Below are positions 63,884 through 64,000 of a DNA stretch of 64,000 nucleotides, piece by piece (the stretch's first letter is position 1; every line of letters begins with the position of its first letter). The notes under the pieces were generated by a model. The model was not told the origin of the DNA. It saw only the letters and a program-made list of their open reading frames with translations, and searched no databases. The DNA lies in NCBI RefSeq assembly GCF_016890225.1, contig NZ_JAFELM010000030.1:152162-216161 (forward strand). The letters run 5' to 3'. The position numbers and the translations under genes are program-made. This DNA comes from Bacillus suaedaesalsae (lineage in GTDB: Bacteria > Bacillota > Bacilli > Bacillales > SA4).

Positions 63884-64000
63884 AATAACTAGCTCCTTCC
63901 GTAATGTAGCTCTGATTTGGTTTGTTTTTACCAGTAAACATTCTAACCAAATTAACCTACGATGTTACGAGTAAGGAGCTAGTTTCGTTCATGATAACTC

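Larger units (their letters stand above)
62188..64000 (-). mobile_element. IS110-family insertion sequence, IS1111 group
   Basis: About 1.8 kb. Subterminal inverted repeats ATGAACGAAACT (62191-62202) and AGTTTCGTTCAT (63981-63992) are perfect over 12 bp, with 3 nt outside on the left and about 7-8 nt on the right up to the window end. This asymmetry is what IS1111-group elements show. One DEDD transposase on the minus strand, a short upstream region (117 nt) and a long 577-nt non-coding region downstream of the transposase. No target duplication, as expected. The right boundary is inferred because the window ends there. Confidence 0.85.

Overview
The window is AT-rich chromosomal DNA from an endospore-forming member of the Bacillaceae. 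The basis is spore-coat genes (cotY/cotZ-like, cotO-like), a spore-type amidase, Spx/MecA/YjbH stress-proteolysis genes, competence genes (coiA, med, comZ), a T-box leader and FapR operators. From about 4 kb to 60 kb the gene order closely follows the Bacillus subtilis yjaU-yjbQ region, with yitW/yitU-like genes at the far end. The genus cannot be fixed from the sequence alone.

Layout. 0.1-0.3 kb: a decayed IS3-type orfA fragment. 0.4-3.7 kb: rmlACBD (dTDP-L-rhamnose), leftward. 4.0-5.6 kb: two CotY/CotZ cysteine-rich exosporium/coat proteins and CotO, with good sigma-K promoter matches on both sides of the rml/cot divergent gap; this resembles the exosporium-rhamnose arrangement known in the B. 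cereus group. 5.8-9.5 kb: sporulation-type amidase, fabI with a FapR box, and a CPA2 antiporter. 9.8-11.8 kb: a RodA/FtsW-family protein and prpE. 11.8-13.4 kb: an ECF sigma/DUF4030-like operon that looks doubly broken. 13.5-19.3 kb: the yjbO-yjbH series (pseudouridine synthase, NAD kinase, small alarmone synthetase, YjbL, CYTH protein, lytic transglycosylase, truncated haemoglobin, YjbH). yjbH carries an in-frame TAA at codon 44. 19.6-25.4 kb: two pepF paralogues flanking mapB and a truncated sigma/anti-sigma remnant. 25.5-30.6 kb: coiA, cls, mecA, a TerC-family gene and spx. 31-38 kb: a DUF4015-type glycosidase-like protein and oppABCDF. 39-43.6 kb: T-box-trpS, a chemotaxis receptor and yjbA. 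44-50 kb: appDFABC. 50.2-50.8 kb: a dense block of structured intergenic repeats. 50.8-54 kb: yjaZ, fabF and fabH with a FapR box. 54-57.8 kb: comZ, med, yjaV, yjaU. 58-62 kb: small conserved proteins, a YitW-type Fe-S assembly factor, a YitU-type HAD phosphatase and an unrecognised 384-residue protein. 62.2-64 kb: an IS110/IS1111-group element inserted in a copy of the same repeat found at 50.5 kb.

Functional themes are spore surface glycosylation, redox and proteolytic control (Spx, YjbH, MecA), competence control (MecA, CoiA, Med, ComZ, Opp), oligopeptide uptake (Opp and App) and fatty-acid synthesis under FapR.

The strongest items for follow-up are: (1) the IS1111-like element, whose about 577-nt non-coding region downstream of the transposase holds a nested hairpin positioned like a guide RNA (seekRNA/bridge RNA), with short matches to the target; (2) the nonsense codon in yjbH close to spx; (3) the double lesion in the ECF sigma operon; and (4) a pair of long palindromes that differ by compensatory base changes. 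No CRISPR array, rRNA or tRNA gene was seen.
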